From Paraburkholderia caffeinilytica (GTDB taxonomy: Bacteria; Pseudomonadota; Gammaproteobacteria; Burkholderiales; Burkholderiaceae): 64,000 nucleotides of DNA. Position numbers and translations under genes: made by a program. A model generated the notes under the pieces. It saw only the letters and a program-made list of their open reading frames with translations. It did not search any database and had not been told where the DNA came from. This document shows, one piece after another, positions 16,724 to 26,089 of this stretch. The stretch's first letter is position 1. The number at the start of each line of letters is the position of its first letter. The stretch is from assembly GCF_003368325.1 (NCBI RefSeq), contig NZ_CP031467.1, positions 1,364,001-1,428,000 on the forward strand, in the 5' to 3' direction.

Positions 16724-17572
16724 ATGGACACCACTCTGGCCACATTCGAACAGGACGTCATCACGGCGTCGACACTGGCCCCCGTGCTGGTCGATTTCTG
16801 GGCGCCGTGGTGCGGTCCCTGCAAGACGCTCGGCCCGATGCTCGAGAAGCTCGAGGCCGAAGCCGCCGGCAAATGGAAGCTGGTGAAGGTGAACGTAGAC
16901 GAGAACCAGGAACTGGCCGCGCACTTCCAGGTGCGCAGCATTCCGCACGTCATGGCGTTTGCCGACGGCCAGCCGGTCGATCAATTCGTCGGCGTGCTGC
17001 CGGAAGGCCAGTTGCGCGAGTTTATCGAGCGCCTCGTGCCGCAAGGCGCGGACGCAGCGCGTCTTGAAGCGCAAGCCGCGCTGGCCGAAGGCCGTCGTGA
17101 GGACGCGTACGACGCGCTGCAAGCCGCTCTCGCCTACGACCCCGGTTTCGATGAAGCACGCATGGATCGCATCGAAATGCTGCTCGAAGAGCATCGCATC
17201 GACGAAGCACGCAATGAAGTCGACTTGCTGTCGCCGAAAACCACGCAAGGGATCGACGCCCGCTTCAACGCGATCAAGACGCGGCTCGATGCTGTGGACG
17301 CAGCGGCCGACCTGCCGCCTACGGATGCACTCGAAGCCAAAGTCGCAGCGAACCCGAACGATCTCGAAGCACGCTTCGATCTGGCTAGCGCGCTTATCGC
17401 CCGCCGCAAATATGAAGGCGCGCTAGAACATCTGCTAGCCATCGTGCAACGCGACCGCGCGTTCCGCGACGACATCGGCCGTAAGACGATGCTGTCGGTG
17501 TTCGACCTCGCCGCGCACCAGCCGGAGCTGGTGTCGCAATGGCGGCGCAAGCTGAGCGCGCTGTTGTTCTGA
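16724..17572 (+). CDS. cnoX: CnoX-type thioredoxin with TPR-like C-terminus
   Basis: This 282-residue protein has an N-terminal thioredoxin domain with the intact active site WCGPC (29-33) and a C-terminal helical, tetratricopeptide-like region (about 115-282). That architecture is E. coli YbbN/CnoX, a chaperedoxin that holds unfolding proteins under oxidative or hypochlorous stress and passes them to GroEL and DnaK. E. coli CnoX has SXXC rather than CXXC, so this one may be redox active. The start at 16724 follows GAGGACGCA; five further codons are open upstream. A perfect 12-bp hairpin follows. Confidence 0.88.
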   Translation: MDTTLATFEQDVITASTLAPVLVDFWAPWCGPCKTLGPMLEKLEAEAAGKWKLVKVNVDENQELAAHFQVRSIPHVMAFADGQPVDQFVGVLPEGQLREFIERLVPQGADAARLEAQAALAEGRREDAYDALQAALAYDPGFDEARMDRIEMLLEEHRIDEARNEVDLLSPKTTQGIDARFNAIKTRLDAVDAAADLPPTDALEAKVAANPNDLEARFDLASALIARRKYEGALEHLLAIVQRDRAFRDDIGRKTMLSVFDLAAHQPELVSQWRRKLSALLF

Positions 17573-17583
17573 TCTGTACCGTG

Positions 17584-17613
17584 TTCAGGCGCGGCGAGGA
17601 AGCCGCGCCTGAA
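17584..17613. terminator. Perfect 12-bp palindrome between convergent cnoX and tcdA
   Basis: TTCAGGCGCGGC (17584-17595), the loop GAGGAA and GCCGCGCCTGAA (17602-17613) pair without mismatch. Position and symmetry suggest a shared bidirectional terminator, although the T-run is missing. Confidence 0.6.
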
Positions 17614-17662
17614 TGCATTACCACATACGCTGCATAAACCGCGCTACCGCCGCCCAACCGCA

Positions 17663-18520
17663 TCAACCCGCCGCCTGCTTTGCCAAGACCCGCAACACAT
17701 GCGCGGCGGCGGCAAAGCCGAAGCTTGCCGTCACGCACACGCTCGAGCCAAATCCCGCACAGTTCAAACCTACCGGTCCCGTATGACCCGGCGACGTGGT
17801 GACGTGCTCCGCTTCCTCGTCGATATCGCAAACAGCGGTTTCGGGGTAGATCAGCGGCTCGTCGGAATACACCGCGCTCACCTTGAACTTCGCCTTCGGA
17901 CCACGCGGGAAGCCATGCTGTTTGCGCAACTGCCCGCGCACTTTCGACAGCAACGGGTCCTGGATGGTCAACGCGAGATCGTCGATCCGGATGCGTGTCG
18001 GGTCCAGTTGGCCACCGGCGCCGCCCACCGTAATCAACGGCTGTTTCTTCTCGACGCACCACGCGATCAACGCGGTCTTGGTGCGCACGCTGTCGATCGC
18101 ATCGATCACGTAGTCGAAGCCGCCGCCGAGCGTCGCCGAGAAATTGTCCGGCTCGACGAAGTCTTCAATCAGCCGCACGTCGCAGAACGGATTGATTGCC
18201 GCGATGCGTTCGGCCATCGCCTCGACTTTCGGTTTTCCGTAGTTGCCGTCCAACGCGTGGATCTGGCGGTTAGTGTTGCTCTCGGCGACATTGTCCAGAT
18301 CGATCAAGGTCAGCGTGCCGACCGCGCTGCGCGCCAACGCCTCCGCCACCCATGAGCCGACCCCGCCGATGCCGATCACGGCGACGTGAGCCCCTTCGAA
18401 CGCAGCAAGCGCCGACGTGCCGTACAGGCGGGCGATGCCACCGAAGCGCCGGGCGCGGTCGGCGGTTTCACTCCCGTCGAGGCTGGTAGTAAGATCGGAA
18501 TGCGCGGTGGGGCTGGACAT
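17663..18520 (-). CDS. tcdA: tRNA threonylcarbamoyladenosine dehydratase
   Basis: This is an E1/ThiF-like ATPase that dehydrates t6A37 of tRNA to the cyclic hydantoin form ct6A. The nucleotide-binding GIGGVGS is at 50-56 of the 285-residue protein, followed by LTLIDLDNVAESNTNRQ. The region NCAGFGSSVCVTASFGF near the C-terminus is typical of TcdA/CsdL. The ATG at 18520 is preferred over an upstream TTG at 18547; neither has a strong ribosome site. With tsaE in this window, two enzymes of the same tRNA modification pathway are present, although not in one operon. Confidence 0.92.
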   Translation of the reverse strand: MSSPTAHSDLTTSLDGSETADRARRFGGIARLYGTSALAAFEGAHVAVIGIGGVGSWVAEALARSAVGTLTLIDLDNVAESNTNRQIHALDGNYGKPKVEAMAERIAAINPFCDVRLIEDFVEPDNFSATLGGGFDYVIDAIDSVRTKTALIAWCVEKKQPLITVGGAGGQLDPTRIRIDDLALTIQDPLLSKVRGQLRKQHGFPRGPKAKFKVSAVYSDEPLIYPETAVCDIDEEAEHVTTSPGHTGPVGLNCAGFGSSVCVTASFGFAAAAHVLRVLAKQAAG

Positions 18521-18707
18521 GGTGGAAAGCTCGTTCAAAACAGGCAAAACACGGAGTGATGGAAACGCTCAGGCACGCCCAAGCGTTCGCAGCCCGTATT
18601 TTGCCTGATCGCGTCAATCCACATGGCCGCACCAACCCGGAGATACGAACGGCCGCACACGGGGTTGCGCAGATGTCCACACAGCGCGGCGGGCCTTGAT
18701 CTGGTCG

Positions 18708-18737
18708 TGGGCAAAAAATTCACGCCCTGGCTATACT
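18708..18737 (+). promoter_or_regulatory. Candidate sigma-70 promoter of pdxH
   Basis: TGGGCA (4 of 6 to the -35 consensus), an 18-base spacer and TATACT (5 of 6) stand 28 bases before the pdxH start. The -10 is good and the -35 moderate. Confidence 0.4.
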
Positions 18738-18765
18738 GGTTAGACTGAAGTGTTCGCATAAGAAA

Positions 18766-19407
18766 ATGACCTCACTCGCCGAACTTCGAAAAAACTATTC
18801 GCTCGGTTCATTGGATGTTGCCGATATTGACCACAACCCGTTTCGTCAATTCGACACGTGGTTTCAGCAAGCGGTAGACGCCCAACTGCCCGAACCGAAT
18901 ACGATGACGCTGGCCACTGTCGACTCGCGCGGCCGGCCGTCGGCGCGCATCGTGCTGATCAAAGGTGTCGACGAGCGCGGCTTTGTGTTCTTCACCAACT
19001 ACGAAAGCCGCAAGGGCCGCGAACTGGCCGCCAATCCCTACGCGAGCCTGCTGTTTTACTGGATCGAACTCGAACGCCAGGTGCGCGTGGAAGGCCGCAT
19101 CGTCAAAACCAGCGCGGAAGAAAGCGATGCGTATTTTGCGTCGCGCCCGCTCGGTTCACGCATCGGCGCGTGGGCATCCAATCAAAGTCAGGTAATTGAA
19201 AGCCGTTCGCAGCTCGAAACGCGCGAACGCGAAATCAGCCTGCAATACGGCGACCAACCGCCGCGCCCACCGCACTGGGGCGGTTATCGTTTGGTACCCG
19301 AAGCAATCGAATTCTGGCAGGGCCGGCCGTCGCGTCTGCACGACCGCCTGCTCTACACGCGTTCAAGCGAAAGCAGCAACTGGCAAATCTCCCGCCTATC
19401 GCCTTGA
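18766..19407 (+). CDS. pdxH: Pyridoxamine 5'-phosphate oxidase
   Basis: This FMN enzyme oxidises pyridoxine or pyridoxamine 5'-phosphate to pyridoxal 5'-phosphate, in salvage and the last biosynthetic step. The 213-residue length is standard. Typical blocks are [35 protein letters not shown] (FMN and phosphate contacts) and the C-terminal PPHWGGYRL...[12 protein letters not shown] substrate site. It is cytoplasmic. The start [11 protein letters not shown] fits the family. It stands alone, divergent from tcdA. Confidence 0.95.
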   Translation: MTSLAELRKNYSLGSLDVADIDHNPFRQFDTWFQQAVDAQLPEPNTMTLATVDSRGRPSARIVLIKGVDERGFVFFTNYESRKGRELAANPYASLLFYWIELERQVRVEGRIVKTSAEESDAYFASRPLGSRIGAWASNQSQVIESRSQLETREREISLQYGDQPPRPPHWGGYRLVPEAIEFWQGRPSRLHDRLLYTRSSESSNWQISRLSP

Positions 19408-19547
19408 ATCGAAATACAACACGTATGCGCGTTGCCAACGCAGCAGCGCGCGACGGCGGGATTGCGCCTCGCGGCATGGGAGTTGCGCCGCACTGAGCAG
19501 CGATCCACACAGGCTTTGCTTTAGTTCAACGGACACGGAGAAATCAC

Positions 19548-20762
19548 ATGTTCTGGGAGAAAAAGCTGGCGCAGTGGGTGGAAGACGTAAAAACCAGGGC
19601 TAACCTGCCAGCACGCCTCGTGCTGTGGGACGGCCAACAACATGACTTCGGGCAGTTCGCCGCGCCTCAGGTCACGCTACATGTCAAAAGCGCCACGGCG
19701 CTGCCTTATCTGCTCGAACCGAGCCTCGACAATCTGGGCGAGGCGTATGTGAAGGGCAAGATCGACATCGAAGGCAAGCTGTCGGACATCATCAACATCA
19801 GCTATCAGCTGGCACGCAACACCGTCACGAGCGCGAGCAAGCTGGCGCGCGTACGGCGCTACTTCCAGCACTCGAAATCGTCGGATAAGAAGGCCATTCA
19901 GTATCACTACGACGTCTCGAACGAGTTCTACAAGCTGTGGCTCGACGAGAACATGGTGTACTCGTGTGCCTACTTCGAGAATGGCGACGAAGATCTCGCC
20001 ACCGCGCAGATCAAGAAGATCGACCACATCCTGACCAAGATCCAGTTGCAACCGGGGCAGCGCCTGCTCGATATCGGCTGCGGCTGGGGTGCGCTCGTGC
20101 TGCGCGCGGCGCAGAAATTCGGCGCCAGGTGCGTGGGCGTGACGCTGTCGCAGAACCAGTTCGATCTCGCTACGGCGCGCGTGAAAGCCGCAGGCCTTGA
20201 AAACCAGATCGAGATTCGTCTGCAGGATTACCGCGACATCCAAGGGCAGTTCGACCGCATCACCAGCGTCGGCATGTTCGAGCACGTGGGCCGCAAGAAT
20301 CTGCCGGGCTACTTCGAGAAGATTCACGATCTGCTCGCCGACGACGGCATCGCCATGAATCACGGCATCACGTCGAGCGATTCGGACAGCGGCGAAACCG
20401 CGCTGGGCGGCGGCGAATTCATCGACCGCTATGTGTTTCCCGATGGCGAACTGCCGCATATCAGCCTCGCGCTCGAAGCGATGCAGCGCGGCGGGCTGGA
20501 AGCGGTTGACGTCGAAAGCCTGCGCCGTCACTATGCGCACACGCTGGACATCTGGGCGGAAAACTTCGAGGCGCATGCGGACGAAGCCCGCAAGCTGGTC
20601 GACGACGAAAAATTCCGCATCTGGCGCGTGTACCTCGCCGGTTGCGCGTACGCGTTCGAAACCGACGACGTCTCGATCTACCAGGTGGTATGCCGCAAAG
20701 CCGGCCGCAGCGCGAAATCCTTGCCGTGGTCGCGCCGCTACATGTACGACAAACCGCTGTGA
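19548..20762 (+). CDS. cfa: Cyclopropane-fatty-acyl-phospholipid synthase
   Basis: This enzyme methylates cis double bonds in membrane phospholipid acyl chains using S-adenosylmethionine, usually on entry to stationary phase or under acid stress. The 404-residue protein has an N-terminal lipid-associated domain and a methyltransferase domain with the SAM motif LLDIGCGWGAL near residue 173. The active-site blocks YSCAYF and GMFEHVG are also present. It is soluble or membrane-peripheral. A good ribosome site (acggagaaatcac) precedes the ATG. A long, imperfect inverted repeat lies just downstream (about 20766-20830). Confidence 0.94.
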   Translation: MFWEKKLAQWVEDVKTRANLPARLVLWDGQQHDFGQFAAPQVTLHVKSATALPYLLEPSLDNLGEAYVKGKIDIEGKLSDIINISYQLARNTVTSASKLARVRRYFQHSKSSDKKAIQYHYDVSNEFYKLWLDENMVYSCAYFENGDEDLATAQIKKIDHILTKIQLQPGQRLLDIGCGWGALVLRAAQKFGARCVGVTLSQNQFDLATARVKAAGLENQIEIRLQDYRDIQGQFDRITSVGMFEHVGRKNLPGYFEKIHDLLADDGIAMNHGITSSDSDSGETALGGGEFIDRYVFPDGELPHISLALEAMQRGGLEAVDVESLRRHYAHTLDIWAENFEAHADEARKLVDDEKFRIWRVYLAGCAYAFETDDVSIYQVVCRKAGRSAKSLPWSRRYMYDKPL

Positions 20763-20852
20763 TACGGTTGCGCCGTGGCGGCGTGCCGGGTCTACGTGCA
20801 TGGCGTGGGCGGCCCGACGCGGCGCAAACCTTAAACAGCAGGTCGAACATCG

Positions 20853-22076
20853 ATGGACCAGAGCGGGACAAGTGAAGTTGAACAGCCGGTGAGCGGCGAG
20901 CAAGATGCACAGGCCGAGGAGGCGGTGCAGTTCGATCTGTTCGGAATGCCGGTGGAGCGAACGCCGGCGCCGAATCCCGATGTGGGCGCAAAACCCCGGC
21001 GCGCGACGGCCGGAGCCGACGCCAATGCAGCGCCCGCGACCGCCGATACGCCGAAGAGACGCCGTTCGCGCGACGTCCTCCCCGCACCACCCTCGTCCGA
21101 ACTCCTGGCGCTCGCCGCCGAATTGCCCTCACAGGTCCACCTCGGTACGTCGACATGGTCGTTTCCGGGCTGGAACGGCATCGTCTACGGCGACGAGTAC
21201 AGCAACAGCAAACTCTCGCGCGAAGGTCTGACGGCTTATGGCGCGCATCCGCTGTTGAAAACCGTCAGCATCGACCGGTCGTTTTACCAGGCGCTCACCG
21301 TCACCGAATACCTCCGCTATGCACAGCAGGTGCCGGAGCACTTCCGCTTCATCGTCAAAGCGCCCATGACGATCACCGACGCCACCGTGCGCGCCGAACG
21401 CGGCGAGCCGGTTTCGTTGAACCCGTGTTTTCTGAACGCGCAAATGGCCATCGACGAATTCGTCACGCCATGCATCGAGGGTCTCGGCGCGAAGACGGGC
21501 GCACTCGTGTTCCAGCTCTCGCCGCTGCCCGACCAGATGCTCGCGCAACCGGCGGTGTTCATCGAGCGACTCGCCGATTTCCTGACAGCGTTGCCGAAGC
21601 TGCCGGAAGGCACGTGCTACGCGATCGAGATCCGCGACGGAAGTTTGCTCACGCCGCGCTTCATCCGCACCTTAAAGGCGGCGGGCGTGCGCTATTGCGT
21701 GGGGATTCACGCGCGGATGCCCGACCCGTTGCGCCAGGCGGCGGCGCTCGCGCTGCTGGACGGCGAGCCGGCCGGACCGCTGATCGTGCGCTGGAGTTTG
21801 CACGGCGGCTTCAAATACGAACAGGCGAAGGCCAAGTACGAACCGTTCAACCAGCTGGTCGATCAGGATCCGGCGACCCGCAGCGCGCTCGCCGAACTGG
21901 CCGCGCGCTACGCGCTGGCCGGCCAGCCGGTGGTGATCGCCATCAACAACAAGGCGGAGGGATCGGCGCCGTTGAGTTGCGTGGAACTGGCGCGGGCGAT
22001 CATTGAAGCGTATGCGCGCCTTGCTCATGAGCATGAGCACGAGGATGAGCCAACGCGCCGGCTCAGCTCGCCTTGA
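20853..22076 (+). CDS. DUF72 family protein with N-terminal extension
   Basis: This 407-residue protein carries a DUF72 TIM-barrel domain from about residue 85 (VHLGTSTWSFPGW) to about 380. DUF72 proteins have no settled biochemical function. The barrel features YFRFIVK-like (EHFRFIVKAP), CYAIEIRDGS and the C-terminal VVIAINNKAEGSAP are visible. The first 85 residues are low-complexity, Ala/Pro-rich and likely disordered, and contain QFDLFG at 26-31, which matches the QxxLF sliding-clamp-binding pattern. The 3' end overlaps the convergent msrA by 14 bases. It is not in an operon. Confidence 0.88.
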   Translation: MDQSGTSEVEQPVSGEQDAQAEEAVQFDLFGMPVERTPAPNPDVGAKPRRATAGADANAAPATADTPKRRRSRDVLPAPPSSELLALAAELPSQVHLGTSTWSFPGWNGIVYGDEYSNSKLSREGLTAYGAHPLLKTVSIDRSFYQALTVTEYLRYAQQVPEHFRFIVKAPMTITDATVRAERGEPVSLNPCFLNAQMAIDEFVTPCIEGLGAKTGALVFQLSPLPDQMLAQPAVFIERLADFLTALPKLPEGTCYAIEIRDGSLLTPRFIRTLKAAGVRYCVGIHARMPDPLRQAAALALLDGEPAGPLIVRWSLHGGFKYEQAKAKYEPFNQLVDQDPATRSALAELAARYALAGQPVVIAINNKAEGSAPLSCVELARAIIEAYARLAHEHEHEDEPTRRLSSP

Positions 22077-22611
22077 TCCGGTGCGCGAACTTCTGACGAA
22101 ACTTCGCGACCTTCGGCGCCACCACGAACGAGCAGTACCCCTGATTCGGATGCTGCGCGAAATAGTTCTGGTGATACGCCTCGGCCGGCCAGTAGTTGCC
22201 GTCGAGCGGCAGCACCTGGGTGACGATCTGGCCGTCGTAGATCTGCTGTTCGCCGATCTCCCGGATCGCCTGTAACGCCGTTTCGCGCTGCGCGTCGGAA
22301 TTGGCGAAAATCACCGAACGGTATTGCGTGCCGACGTCGTTACCCTGCCGGTTCAACTGGGTCGGATCGTGGATCGCGAAGAAAATATCGAGAATCTCGC
22401 GATAGCTGATCTTCGCCGGATCGAAGTCGACATTCACGACTTCCGCGTGGCCCGTCGCGCCGTCGCACACCTGTTCATAGGTCGGCCGCTGGGTCTGGCC
22501 GCCCGCATAGCCGGACTCCACCGAATTCACCCCTTCGACGCCCAGATACACCGCTTCGAGGCACCAGAAACACCCGCCACCGAGGGTGGCGACTTCACCT
22601 GTCTGACTCAT
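22063..22611 (-). CDS. msrA: Peptide methionine (S)-S-oxide reductase
   Basis: This enzyme repairs oxidised methionine (S epimer) in proteins and free methionine. The nucleophile Cys14 sits in GCFWCLEA (13-20) of the 182-residue protein. GYAGG, the GHAEVV block and the C-terminal YFAQHPNQGYCSFVVAPKV, with a resolving-cysteine region, match the family. It is cytoplasmic. The 3' end overlaps the DUF72 gene by 14 bases in convergent orientation. Confidence 0.95.
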   Translation of the reverse strand: MSQTGEVATLGGGCFWCLEAVYLGVEGVNSVESGYAGGQTQRPTYEQVCDGATGHAEVVNVDFDPAKISYREILDIFFAIHDPTQLNRQGNDVGTQYRSVIFANSDAQRETALQAIREIGEQQIYDGQIVTQVLPLDGNYWPAEAYHQNYFAQHPNQGYCSFVVAPKVAKFRQKFAHRIKAS

Positions 22612-22768
22612 GCTGCTTGCTCCTTGTTACTCATAGTCGGCCGATGCCGGTCCCAGTCAAAACCGCCACGCTCATGCCACCACCGAGACTTTCCAGCTTA
22701 GCGGTTTTTCCATTAACCGGTAGGGGTCGCGGCCAGTCCACCGCGATTGCAGTTAAAATTGGGATAAA

Positions 22769-22796
22769 TTGACGATTTTCACTATGACTTTTGAAT
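22769..22796 (+). promoter_or_regulatory. Candidate promoter of the flavin reductase gene
   Basis: TTGACG, a 16-base spacer and TTGAAT lie in the most AT-rich part of the msrA/flavin reductase gap, 73 bases before the ATG at 22870. This is judged from sequence only. Confidence 0.4.
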
Positions 22797-22869
22797 CATT
22801 TGTTTCCGGCCGCACGCGCGACGGGTTCAGCCCGGGCGTCACCCGCCCCGGCACCAAGGCTTCCGCCCA

Positions 22870-23379
22870 ATGAAGCACGCCAGCCCGCCCAACTTCGACC
22901 AGTCCGCCTTTAAACAGGCGCTCAGCCAATTCGCCACCGGCGTCACTGTCATTACAACGCGCGCAGCGTCCGGCCAATTGATAGGGATCACGGCCAGCTC
23001 GTTCAATTCGGTTTCGCTCAATCCGCCGCTGGTGCTGTGGAGCCTCGCCACGCGCTCGGCGTCGATGCCGGTGTTCCGGGCGAACAGTCACTACGTGGTC
23101 AATGTGCTGGCTGCGTCGCAGCTCGATCTGTGCAAACGCTTCGCCACGGTGAAGGGCGATCGTTTCGAAGGCGTGTCGCACGCCGAAGGCGACACCGGCA
23201 TGCCGGTGCTCGACGGCGCCCTCGCCTGGTTCGAATGCCATAACCGCAGCCGCTACGAAGAAGGCGACCACGTGATTTTCGTCGGCGAAGTGGAGCGCTG
23301 CGGCGTCCACGAGAATGCCGCGGAGATTGCGCCGCTGGTCTTCCAGAACGGCCAGTTCCACGGACTCACGCCGCTCTGA
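22870..23379 (+). CDS. Flavin reductase family protein (FMN-binding split barrel)
   Basis: This 169-residue protein is of the flavin reductase-like domain family (HpaC/RutF type). It carries FATGVTVITTR, GITASSFNSVSLNPPLV, NVLAASQLDLCKRFA and GDHVIFVGEVERC, all typical. Such proteins use NAD(P)H to reduce FMN or FAD, often for a two-component monooxygenase; no oxygenase partner lies beside it, so the partner is unknown. It is cytoplasmic. A stem-loop at 23387-23408 follows directly. Confidence 0.9.
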   Translation: MKHASPPNFDQSAFKQALSQFATGVTVITTRAASGQLIGITASSFNSVSLNPPLVLWSLATRSASMPVFRANSHYVVNVLAASQLDLCKRFATVKGDRFEGVSHAEGDTGMPVLDGALAWFECHNRSRYEEGDHVIFVGEVERCGVHENAAEIAPLVFQNGQFHGLTPL

Positions 23380-23386
23380 GCGCGGC

Positions 23387-23408
23387 GCCGCTGTGGATAA
23401 ACAGCGGC
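23387..23408 (+). terminator. Hairpin after the flavin reductase gene
   Basis: GCCGCTGT, the loop GGATAA and ACAGCGGC form an eight-pair stem seven bases after the stop. No T-run follows, so it may stabilise or Rho-dependently end the transcript. Confidence 0.45.
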
Positions 23409-23472
23409 CGCAAGCACGCAAAGGCAGGCAAAAGCAGAGACAAGCCGACGCAAGCTGACCAGCCGCCCGCCC

Positions 23473-23982
23473 TCAGCTATGCGGCGCGCTGTGCCCGCTG
23501 GTTTTCTTCACTAGCGACACCGGCACGCCCGAATCTTCCTTGAGCGTCTGCAGCACGATATTCGAACGAATATCCATCACGCCCGGCGCCTTATAAAGGC
23601 GTTGCAGCACGAAATCCGAATAGTGTTTGAGATTGTGAGCGAGGACCCGCAGCAGATAATGGGTTTCGCCGGTCACGACAAATGCGCCGACCACTTCCGG
23701 CCAGTCCCGCACTGCCTCCGCAAAACGCTCGTGCCAGTTCTCCTGGTCGTTGCGCATCGACACCTGCACAAACGCTTCCAGTTCAAAACCCAGCACTTCC
23801 CGGTTCAGGCACGCGCGGTAATGTTCGATGACGCCCTGCTCTTCCAGCAAGCGCAGGCGTCGTAGACAGGCCGATGGCGAAAGCGAAATGCGCTCCGCCA
23901 GGTCGAGATTGCTGATCCGTCCTTCTTGCTGAAGCACCGTCAAGATACGGCAATCGGTGGCGTCGAGCGAGATCGCGTTCAT
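23473..23982 (-). CDS. kynR: Lrp/AsnC family regulator of kynurenine genes (KynR-like)
   Basis: This is a 169-residue Lrp/AsnC protein with an N-terminal winged helix-turn-helix (NLDLAERISLSPSACLRRLRLLEE, about 23-46) and a C-terminal RAM ligand-binding domain. It lies divergently, 130 bases from kynB. In Pseudomonas aeruginosa the Lrp-type KynR sits beside the kyn genes and activates them in response to kynurenine; that arrangement is repeated here, so I infer the same job. The shared 130-base region must hold its operator. I see no site good enough to mark. Confidence 0.85.
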   Translation of the reverse strand: MNAISLDATDCRILTVLQQEGRISNLDLAERISLSPSACLRRLRLLEEQGVIEHYRACLNREVLGFELEAFVQVSMRNDQENWHERFAEAVRDWPEVVGAFVVTGETHYLLRVLAHNLKHYSDFVLQRLYKAPGVMDIRSNIVLQTLKEDSGVPVSLVKKTSGHSAPHS

Positions 23983-24112
23983 ATTCGGTCTCCCTTTCCC
24001 GTTTGTCTCAAATTATGTTCCAAGACACGGCTCAGAAGGAGATTTTTTCGCAATCACATTTCGCGGCAAGCCACCTATCATTCCTGGATAGACACAATCC
24101 GCTGATGGAGAC

Positions 24113-24751
24113 ATGGAAACACTCTGGGACATCACCCCCGCCGTCGATACCGCGACGCCCGTCTGGCCCGGCGATACGCCCGTCGGCATCGAACGTGTGT
24201 GGCGCATGGAGGCGGGCTCGCCCGTCAACGTCGCGCGTTTGACGCTGTCGCCGCATACCGGCGCTCACACCGACGCGCCGCTTCACTACGACGCCGAAGG
24301 CGCGGCGATCGGGCAAGTCGCGCTCGATGCGTACCTTGGACGCTGCCGCGTGATTCATTGCATCGGCGCTTCGCCTGTTGTCACGCCACAACACCTGACT
24401 GGCTCGCTCGACGATCTGCCGCCGCGAGTCTTACTACGCACTTACGAAAACGCGCCGACTGCGACTTGGGACAGCGCGTTTTGCGCAGTTGCGCCGGAGA
24501 CCATCGATCTGCTGGCCGCGAAAGGGGTGAAGCTGATCGGCATCGATACGCCATCGCTCGATCCGCAGGAATCGAAGACGATGGACGCGCACCACCGGAT
24601 TCGCGCGCATCGCATGGCGATCCTCGAAGGCATCGTGCTGGATGCCGTCGCGCCCGGCGACTACGAACTGATCGCGCTGCCGCTCAAGCTGACCACGCTC
24701 GACGCAAGCCCCGTGCGGGCCGTGTTGCGCGCGCTGCCCGAGTCCTGCTGA
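24113..24751 (+). CDS. kynB: Kynurenine formamidase
   Basis: This metal-dependent cyclase-family hydrolase converts N-formylkynurenine to kynurenine and formate. The 212-residue protein shows the metal-binding motif HTGAHTDAP (about 58-66) and [11 protein letters not shown] near the N-terminus. The ATG at 24113 follows GGAGAC closely; another ATG eight bases earlier is out of frame. It is the first gene of kynB-kynU-kynA, with 77 bases to kynU. In the pathway it acts second, after KynA. Confidence 0.94.
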   Translation: METLWDITPAVDTATPVWPGDTPVGIERVWRMEAGSPVNVARLTLSPHTGAHTDAPLHYDAEGAAIGQVALDAYLGRCRVIHCIGASPVVTPQHLTGSLDDLPPRVLLRTYENAPTATWDSAFCAVAPETIDLLAAKGVKLIGIDTPSLDPQESKTMDAHHRIRAHRMAILEGIVLDAVAPGDYELIALPLKLTTLDASPVRAVLRALPESC

Positions 24752-24828
24752 TCGCCGACGCGCCGTAAAACTGAAGCACCACATTCATCGCATCCACCGA
24801 ACTCCCTGATCTGATTGACTGGACCATC

Positions 24829-26079
24829 ATGAACACTCGTGAAGAAGCATTGGCGCTGGATAGCGCCGACCCGCTCGCAACCCTGCGCGACCAGTTCGCG
24901 CTGTCGCCGACCACCATCTATCTCGACGGCAACTCGCTCGGCGTTCCACCGGCGGCCGCTGCGCAACGCGCGCAAACCGTGATCGGCGCCGAATGGGGCG
25001 AAGGCCTGATCCGCAGCTGGAATACTGCCGGCTGGTTCGAATTGCCGCGCCGTCTCGGCAACAAGCTCGCGCCGCTGATCGGTGCGGCCGAAAACGAAGT
25101 GGTCGTCACCGATACGATTTCGATCAACCTGTTCAAACTATTGTCGGCTGCCGTGCGGCTGGCGAATGCACGCGATCCGAAGCGTCGCGTGATCGTGTCC
25201 GAGCGCTCGAATTTCCCGACCGATCTGTACATCGCACAAGGGCTGATCGAACAGCTCGACCGCGGTTATGAATTGCGCCTCGTCGACGACCCGTCCGAAC
25301 TGCCCGCCGCGATCGGCGAAGACACCGCGATCGCCATGATCACGCACGTGAACTACCGTACCGGCTACATGCACGACATGGCCGCGCTGACCCGACTGAT
25401 CCACGACAAGGGCGCGCTCGCGCTGTGGGACCTCGCGCATTCGGCCGGCGCGGTGCCGGTCGACCTGAACGGCGTCGGCGCGGATTACGCGGTGGGCTGC
25501 ACGTATAAGTACCTGAATGGCGGCCCGGGCTCGCCGGCATTCGTGTGGGTGCCGAAGCGGCATCAGAACGACTTTGCGCAGCCGCTGTCCGGTTGGTGGG
25601 GGCATCGCGCGCCGTTCAAAATGGACCCGGCGTATCAACCCGACGACGGTATTGGCCGCTTCCTGTGCGGCACGCAGCCGATGGTGTCGATGTCGCTGGT
25701 CGAATGCGGACTCGATGTGTTCCTTCAAACGGATATGCAGACGGTCCGCGCCAAGTCGCTCGCGTTGACCGATCTGTTTATCGAACTGGTCGAGGCGCGT
25801 TGCAGCGAGTTTCCTTTGAAGCTCGTAACGCCGCGTGACCACGCGCAGCGCGGTTCGCACGCGAGCTTCGAGCATCCGCATGGCTATGAAGTGATGCAGG
25901 CGTTGATCGCGCGTGGCGTGATCGGCGACTATCGCGAGCCGCATGTGTTGCGGTTTGGCTTTACGCCGCTGTACACGCGCTTTGTCGATGTGTGGGATGC
26001 GGTGGAGACGCTGCGCGACGTGCTTGCGAAAGAGACCTGGCGAGCACCTGAATTTGCCGCCCGCGGCGCAGTGACCTAA
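24829..26079 (+). CDS. kynU: Kynureninase
   Basis: This PLP enzyme cleaves kynurenine to anthranilate and alanine. The 416-residue protein has [11 protein letters not shown] near the N-terminus and the PLP lysine at residue 227 in [18 protein letters not shown]-like features such as [12 protein letters not shown] and the aspartate region [11 protein letters not shown] also fit. Second gene of the kyn operon; kynA follows after 10 bases. Anthranilate made here may feed tryptophan synthesis, quinolone signals or further catabolism; no anthranilate-degrading gene is in this window. Confidence 0.96.
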   Translation: MNTREEALALDSADPLATLRDQFALSPTTIYLDGNSLGVPPAAAAQRAQTVIGAEWGEGLIRSWNTAGWFELPRRLGNKLAPLIGAAENEVVVTDTISINLFKLLSAAVRLANARDPKRRVIVSERSNFPTDLYIAQGLIEQLDRGYELRLVDDPSELPAAIGEDTAIAMITHVNYRTGYMHDMAALTRLIHDKGALALWDLAHSAGAVPVDLNGVGADYAVGCTYKYLNGGPGSPAFVWVPKRHQNDFAQPLSGWWGHRAPFKMDPAYQPDDGIGRFLCGTQPMVSMSLVECGLDVFLQTDMQTVRAKSLALTDLFIELVEARCSEFPLKLVTPRDHAQRGSHASFEHPHGYEVMQALIARGVIGDYREPHVLRFGFTPLYTRFVDVWDAVETLRDVLAKETWRAPEFAARGAVT

Positions 26080-26089
26080 GGAGCGCGCG

